Source of the DNA: Tannerella sp.
GTDB taxonomy: Bacteria > Bacteroidota > Bacteroidia > Bacteroidales > Tannerellaceae
DNA length: 8,993 bases
Reading direction: 5' to 3'
Assembly (NCBI GenBank): GCA_031283915.1
Contig: JAITAY010000204.1
Span: forward strand, 1-8,993
Shown piece by piece: positions 5,217 through 8,993 of the stretch. The translations under genes were made by a program, and so were the position numbers. The notes under the pieces are model-generated. The model did not search any database, had not been told where the DNA came from, and saw only the letters and a program-made list of their open reading frames with translations. Numbering within the stretch: the stretch's first letter is position 1; every line of letters starts with the position of its first letter.

Positions 5217-7169
5217 TCACGGTACGGGGTCGGATTCATACAAAAGATACGCCTCGTCATGAGTCAGCGGACGGTCATACATGCGGGCGGTTATGATTTC
5301 GCCGCATAAGGGCAGGTCGGCCGTTTCACGAACAGCGGTGTTTCCGCCGATGGTGATCCGCTGGTTAGCGCCGTCGACCGGCAGCGTCGTTGTTTTGTCC
5401 GTCCCTCCGTTCCATTCACCCACTTTGGCGCCGTTGACATACATCACGGCTTTACCCGGTTCATACGTACAAACGACGTGGTAGTAGCGTCCGGGCTGAA
5501 CAATCACCGGACAGTTGACTGTGCGTGTGCGGCCGCCGATACGCATCCGGTAACGGATTTTGCCCTCCGGCATCTGTTCGATGACCGCGCCACCGCCTGC
5601 CGCCAGAAAACCGAATGGCGAAAAATATCCTCTTTGGCGGGGGCTGTACAGTGTCTCTACCGTATAACCCTGCGCAAAAGCTGTTTTTATTTCTGAATCA
5701 TCCTGATAATCCACCGTATAATACGAAACGGAATCGCCCGTAAAGACCGCAGCCGTTTTCCGGGAAAGCCCGTCCGGACGGATTTCCGGTGAAACGGCTC
5801 CCGTTCGAACAGATTTTTTTTGCGGGGAAATATCCCTCGCGCCGTTTTCGTCAAACACCACGTCCAACAGCGTGGCGACCGGTCGCCGGGCATTTTTGTC
5901 CGGCGTGTATGACGGCGTGGTGAACGGCTCTCCCTTCAGCGGTTCCGAGCAGTTGAAATACGAATCAACGGCAACTACCTGCGGCGTCAGTGTTTTACCG
6001 TAGGGGAGACCCGTCAGGCATTCGGTCAATTCGGCCGGCATCTCACTGTTCAGATAGAATTGCGAAAACTTGCCGAACGAATAGACTGTCTGATTGTTTT
6101 CAAGCAGTTCAAGACGATAATGATGCACGGCTTCGTTGTCGGAGGCCTGCGGGAAGGAGACAGAATATGTCTCTTTTTCCGGCTGGCCGGTCAGTCTGGC
6201 GTTGGCGGCAAAGACCGGCGCAGGCAGTCCGTCCCGGTTTCCATACGTAAAACGGCTACCGTCGTGTGGCGCCCGGACGGTCCAGCGCGGAAGGATTTCT
6301 TCGTTCCGGTAGGTGTCCCACCGTTCCATTTCGATATCGCCCCCGGGAAGAACATTGACAATTACACCCTCCGTGACGCGCTCGAAATTTTCAGGATGAA
6401 TCCCGATGCCGAGCAGTCCGGGTTCCACTTCGCTGCAGGTCGTACTTCCGTCATTGACTGTGGTAAATACGTCCTGGTGAATCGAACGCGGATCACCCAG
6501 CGGAAAATGCGAATGTCCGGAAAAGACAATTGCCTGCGGATACTGATTCAGTACCGGCAGGAAAAAATCCGTACCCCAGCCTTCATGCGCCAGCGAACCG
6601 TAGCACGTATTCAACGGCGGTTCGTGGATGAAGACAAAAACGGGTTTCCCGGGATAGTAACGGGCGGCGTGCGCCAGTTTATCCGCCAGATAATCCCGTG
6701 CGACGGTATCATAATCGCCGCTGCTGCTCGTTCCTCCTGTTCCGCTGACGGTGATAAACGGATAGCCTTTGATGTCGATATACTGGTGCGCAGGCTGTTT
6801 CAACTGATCCATGTAATACTGGCCGGCGATATCTCTTGATTCCATGTCATGCCCGATACCGGCAATCATGCAGTAAACGGCTATGTTTCCGGGAATGACG
6901 GCGGTGTCGTTCAGCACCGAAAGACACTCGTCCCATTCCCCCTGTCTGCCACTGTTGCAAAGGTCGCCCACAACAAAAAGAGCGTCTATTTCCGGTTGCC
7001 GTTTCAACAGGTTTTTCAAGGCACGCGGCACTTTTTCCGATGCCCCTTCACGCCCGAAATGCATGTCCGAAATCACCGCAAAACGCGGCAAATCCTCTTT
7101 CTGTGTGCAGGCTGCCATCCAGAGCGTCAGGCAGCATACACATCCGATTTTCTCCATCCACTGTTTCAC
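5217..7169 (-). CDS. Calcineurin-like metallophosphoesterase lipoprotein with LamG-type domain
   Basis: A 650-residue lipoprotein: the signal peptide ends in the lipobox MAAC, lipidated at Cys21. The calcineurin-like phosphoesterase core (about 28-275) shows SDMH (Asp35, His37), VVGDLCNSG (Asp69, Asn72), HD (His107-Asp108), FIHEPP (His182) and SGHSH (His219, His221), the two-metal centre of this superfamily. The GNHD motif is altered to GIGHD, removing the usual metal-binding Asn. Residues about 310-415 look like a fibronectin-III/Ig-like linker. Residues about 470-645 fit a LamG/concanavalin-like jelly roll (YHVVCTYEPGKAVMYVNGAK at 563-582, ITIGGN 605-610, ARMYDRPLTHDEA 628-640), which probably binds glycan or protein. 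The substrate is unknown. It is the second gene of an operon, starting six bases after the upstream stop. The start is a GTG at 7169; the ATG at 7157 (residue 5) is an alternative, but it removes one net positive charge from the signal peptide. Confidence 0.88.
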   Translation of the reverse strand: MKQWMEKIGCVCCLTLWMAACTQKEDLPRFAVISDMHFGREGASEKVPRALKNLLKRQPEIDALFVVGDLCNSGRQGEWDECLSVLNDTAVIPGNIAVYCMIAGIGHDMESRDIAGQYYMDQLKQPAHQYIDIKGYPFITVSGTGGTSSSGDYDTVARDYLADKLAHAARYYPGKPVFVFIHEPPLNTCYGSLAHEGWGTDFFLPVLNQYPQAIVFSGHSHFPLGDPRSIHQDVFTTVNDGSTTCSEVEPGLLGIGIHPENFERVTEGVIVNVLPGGDIEMERWDTYRNEEILPRWTVRAPHDGSRFTYGNRDGLPAPVFAANARLTGQPEKETYSVSFPQASDNEAVHHYRLELLENNQTVYSFGKFSQFYLNSEMPAELTECLTGLPYGKTLTPQVVAVDSYFNCSEPLKGEPFTTPSYTPDKNARRPVATLLDVVFDENGARDISPQKKSVRTGAVSPEIRPDGLSRKTAAVFTGDSVSYYTVDYQDDSEIKTAFAQGYTVETLYSPRQRGYFSPFGFLAAGGGAVIEQMPEGKIRYRMRIGGRTRTVNCPVIVQPGRYYHVVCTYEPGKAVMYVNGAKVGEWNGGTDKTTTLPVDGANQRITIGGNTAVRETADLPLCGEIITARMYDRPLTHDEAYLLYESDPVP

Positions 7170-7175
7170 TGTTCG

Positions 7176-8852
7176 TCAGTTTTTGTTCAGGAACAGTTTG
7201 TCGGTCGGAATTTTCCGGCGGGACATGCTTTCACCTTCGTATTCGAGATTGATCATTTCCTGCACTTCCGGATGGAGATGCTGCTTGCGGGCATATTCAA
7301 AACGGAGAGGGTGACGGCCTTTTTCAAGGTATATTTCCCCTTTTGTGTCGGAATCACCCAGCCGGCGGTTGTTTAGCACCAGGTCAGATTTGATGTACAG
7401 TTTGCTTCCGCCTTTTGTCCAGATATAAAAGGTATAAGGGCCTTCCTGTTCGATTTCGATCCAGCCGGTGAAACAGACGGCCATATCCTGTGGATAGCGG
7501 GTGCGAAGCTCCAGGAAATCGGGCGCAAAGAAATCCAGTTCGTAACAAGTCCCTTCGGCCACAGGCTTCAGCGTGGCGAAAGAGGGCATTTCCCGAATAT
7601 CGGGCGGCAGTGTATAGAACGTATAGTGCAGGCCGTTACCGGTTTTGGAATCGGCTACGCGGTACTGGGCGGAGATGCCGGGACTTTCGCCATTGGCGCC
7701 AAACAGCTTGGCGGTTACGCAGGCGGATTTTTCGAGCCGAAGCGTTCCGTCATACAGGGCGGAGGAGCGCGTGGGCATCGAGCCGTCCAGCGTGTAACGT
7801 ATGTCGCCTTCCACGCCCGCCGGTTTTTTGATTACGACTTCCGCCGGTTTATCGACAAACAGCCCGCCGTGCGGAACGGCGACCGGATCGGCATAAAACA
7901 TCGGCGGCGGCAGCACTTCGGTTTCCCTGTACGTCGGCGCGGCGTCTTCGCCGAAACCTTCGTAAGCCGTGCGGGTTGGCCTTCCGACCCATGCTTGCGG
8001 CGTTTCCAGCCCCAGGGCGAAAGCCACGTCGGCCGCCACGTCATACTTGTATATCTGCCGGCGGATCAGACTGTTTTTCTTGACGCCCGGTCCGGCAAAG
8101 ATAATGGGTGTCGATACCTCTTCGTAAGCATTGCCGCCGTGCCAGTAGTAAATACCGCCGTGGTCGGAGACGACCATAATCAGTGTTGAACCGGCTATGC
8201 CGGCCTGTACCACTGCGTTGACAATGAGCCGCACATGCGTATCCGTTTCCTCAATCTTGCGGAGATAGCGGGACGACATGTGACCGGATTCGTGGCCGGC
8301 GCCGTCGACTTCGTCCAGCTGGATAAAGACGAAATCGGGCTTTTTTTCCAGAATGTACGCGGCCGTCTGCTGTGCCGTTTCAAGCGACGAGGGGAAGGTG
8401 GCGCACGAGTCGATGACTTCCTTCTCCAGCAGGTTACCGAATCCTTCCCAGTTGTAGAAAGAGGCGGTGACGGCCTGCGGTTTCCCGTCGCGGATGATGC
8501 GGAAGATACCCGGGAAATAGCCGTTGTCGGTGAGCGTCACGGCCGGCAGTTCATACACGCCCCGCTTCCACGAGTTGTCGAGCACACCGGTCAGTTCCGG
8601 GCCGGCGCCGGAGAGCATGGCGTGCCAGTTGGGGCTGCTGACGGACGGCAGGATGCAGCGGACTTTGTAACTGCAGGCGCCGGCGTGCATCAGGCTGTCC
8701 ATGCAGGGCGTATGCGCCTGGATGAGACCCTGACTGCTCATGCCGTCGATGCCTATTACGATAACGTGTTCGATTCCTTTTGGATACTTTGTCCCCTGAC
8801 ATGCGGTCAACAGGAACAGGGCACAACATGCCCCTACAATTGTTCTTTTCAT
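7176..8852 (-). CDS. Phosphodiesterase/nucleotide-pyrophosphatase-like lipoprotein with CHB_HEX_C and PA14 domains
   Basis: A 558-residue lipoprotein (lipobox LTAC, lipidated Cys18) of the alkaline phosphatase superfamily, type I phosphodiesterase/NPP branch. The two-metal site is visible: Asp36 in IGIDGMS, a Ser nucleophile (Ser72 by alignment to the NPP threonine) in PSVSSPNW, Asp183 and His187 in DGAGHE, Asp230-His231 in SDHGG, and His238. The SSPNW form suits bacterial NPP-like hydrolases acting on phosphodiesters or phosphomonoesters; it is not a sulfatase, lacking the CxPxR motif. Residues about 328-400 fit the chitobiase/beta-hexosaminidase C-terminal (CHB_HEX_C) domain, with IRYTLDGSMPTRSSALYDGT at 351-370. 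Residues about 405-540 fit PA14, with GPYTFYIWTKGGSKLYI at 471-487. Both modules usually accompany carbohydrate-active enzymes. It is first in an operon with the metallophosphoesterase, behind a two-box promoter at 8918-8948 and an AT-rich leader. The true substrate is not readable. Confidence 0.88.
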   Translation of the reverse strand: MKRTIVGACCALFLLTACQGTKYPKGIEHVIVIGIDGMSSQGLIQAHTPCMDSLMHAGACSYKVRCILPSVSSPNWHAMLSGAGPELTGVLDNSWKRGVYELPAVTLTDNGYFPGIFRIIRDGKPQAVTASFYNWEGFGNLLEKEVIDSCATFPSSLETAQQTAAYILEKKPDFVFIQLDEVDGAGHESGHMSSRYLRKIEETDTHVRLIVNAVVQAGIAGSTLIMVVSDHGGIYYWHGGNAYEEVSTPIIFAGPGVKKNSLIRRQIYKYDVAADVAFALGLETPQAWVGRPTRTAYEGFGEDAAPTYRETEVLPPPMFYADPVAVPHGGLFVDKPAEVVIKKPAGVEGDIRYTLDGSMPTRSSALYDGTLRLEKSACVTAKLFGANGESPGISAQYRVADSKTGNGLHYTFYTLPPDIREMPSFATLKPVAEGTCYELDFFAPDFLELRTRYPQDMAVCFTGWIEIEQEGPYTFYIWTKGGSKLYIKSDLVLNNRRLGDSDTKGEIYLEKGRHPLRFEYARKQHLHPEVQEMINLEYEGESMSRRKIPTDKLFLNKN

Positions 8853-8873
8853 TTAAAACTTACTTTTATGAAT

Positions 8874-8891
8874 GGAATCACGTGCGATTCC
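8874..8891 (-). promoter_or_regulatory. Palindrome in the phosphoesterase operon leader
   Basis: GGAATC (8874-8879) and GATTCC (8886-8891) are perfect 6-base arms around ACGTGC. If transcription starts near 8911, it lies about 20-37 bases into the leader and could be an RNA hairpin or a repressor site. The arms are short enough to be chance. Confidence 0.35.
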
Positions 8892-8917
8892 GGTTAAACT
8901 GTTTTTTGTTTCGCGGG

Positions 8918-8948
8918 CAAAACTACATGAAAATTCCGGATTTTCAAG
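8918..8948 (-). promoter_or_regulatory. Two-box Bacteroidetes promoter of the phosphoesterase operon
   Basis: On the minus strand CTTG (8945-8948, one base off the -33 TTTG) is followed after exactly 19 bases by TAGTTTTG (8918-8925), an exact TAnnTTTG -7 box. Spacing and sequence fit the primary sigma factor of Bacteroidetes. It is the only promoter in the window with both boxes. Transcription would begin near 8911, leaving a leader of about 58 bases. Confidence 0.75.
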
Positions 8949-8993
8949 TGGGTGTGAATGAAAAAAGTTTCTCCACAGAGGAAAGATCCCAAA

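Noticed and set aside
6060..6839. A 259-codon plus-strand frame within the metallophosphoesterase gene
   Set aside because: It is a shadow of the minus-strand gene, whose catalytic motifs and domains are clear; the shadow has no family features.
7020..7027. GCACGCGG, a partial match to the dispersed repeat, inside the metallophosphoesterase gene
   Set aside because: Only eight bases match and the TATACT part is absent; it is ordinary coding sequence.
224..8843. CCCCTACAATTGT occurs at 224-236 and 8831-8843
   Set aside because: One match of 13 bases in 9 kb is near chance expectation, and the second copy is inside coding sequence.
7176..8852. Sulfatase assignment for the first operon gene
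   Set aside because: The sulfatase CxPxR/SxPxR activation motif is absent; the SSPNW nucleophile region fits the phosphodiesterase/NPP branch.

Overview
The window looks like a chromosomal segment from a member of the Bacteroidales (Bacteroidota) with moderate GC. This rests on Bacteroidetes-type -7 boxes (TAnnTTTG) ahead of three transcription units, AT-rich leaders with weak or no Shine-Dalgarno sequence, two lipobox lipoproteins, and an outer-membrane Wzi-family barrel of the kind common in this order. I cannot name a genus. No rRNA, tRNA, CRISPR array or intact mobile element was seen.

Layout. Positions 1-329 are non-coding or the edge of something cut by the window, followed by a promoter. 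Positions 330-2153 (+) encode a secreted GH13-like alpha-amylase-family enzyme with a large insertion between catalytic residues. Positions 2154-2362 are a spacer with short repeats and no convincing gene. Positions 2363-3181 (+) encode a cytoplasmic GT2-type glycosyltransferase with a galactosyltransferase-like C-terminal motif. Converging on it is a Wzi-family outer-membrane barrel protein (3238-4746, -). Positions 4747-5216 are a 470-base gene-free region with a promoter, several inverted repeats and a strong hairpin. Positions 5217-8852 (-) form a tight two-gene operon. Its first gene is a phosphodiesterase/nucleotide-pyrophosphatase-like lipoprotein carrying chitobiase-C and PA14 accessory domains. 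Its second is a calcineurin-like metallophosphoesterase lipoprotein with a LamG-type C-terminal domain. This operon has the clearest promoter of the window, with both the -33 and -7 boxes, at 8918-8948.

How the genes may work together. All five products touch carbohydrates or phosphodiesters at the cell envelope. The glycosyltransferase and the Wzi barrel suggest surface polysaccharide synthesis and anchoring, although no full capsule locus is present. The operon sends two phosphoesterases of unrelated fold, each fused to likely sugar- or protein-binding modules, to the envelope as lipoproteins. That suggests sequential attack on a phosphorylated glycan, lipid or nucleotide substrate, which is inference.

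The least explained signals are non-coding. A 14-17 bp motif (TATACTGCACGCGG core) occurs three times, always between genes, and two copies share a second conserved block. The metallophosphoesterase has an altered metal-binding motif, and the GH13 enzyme has a domain-sized insertion. I found no clear new defence or mobile system.
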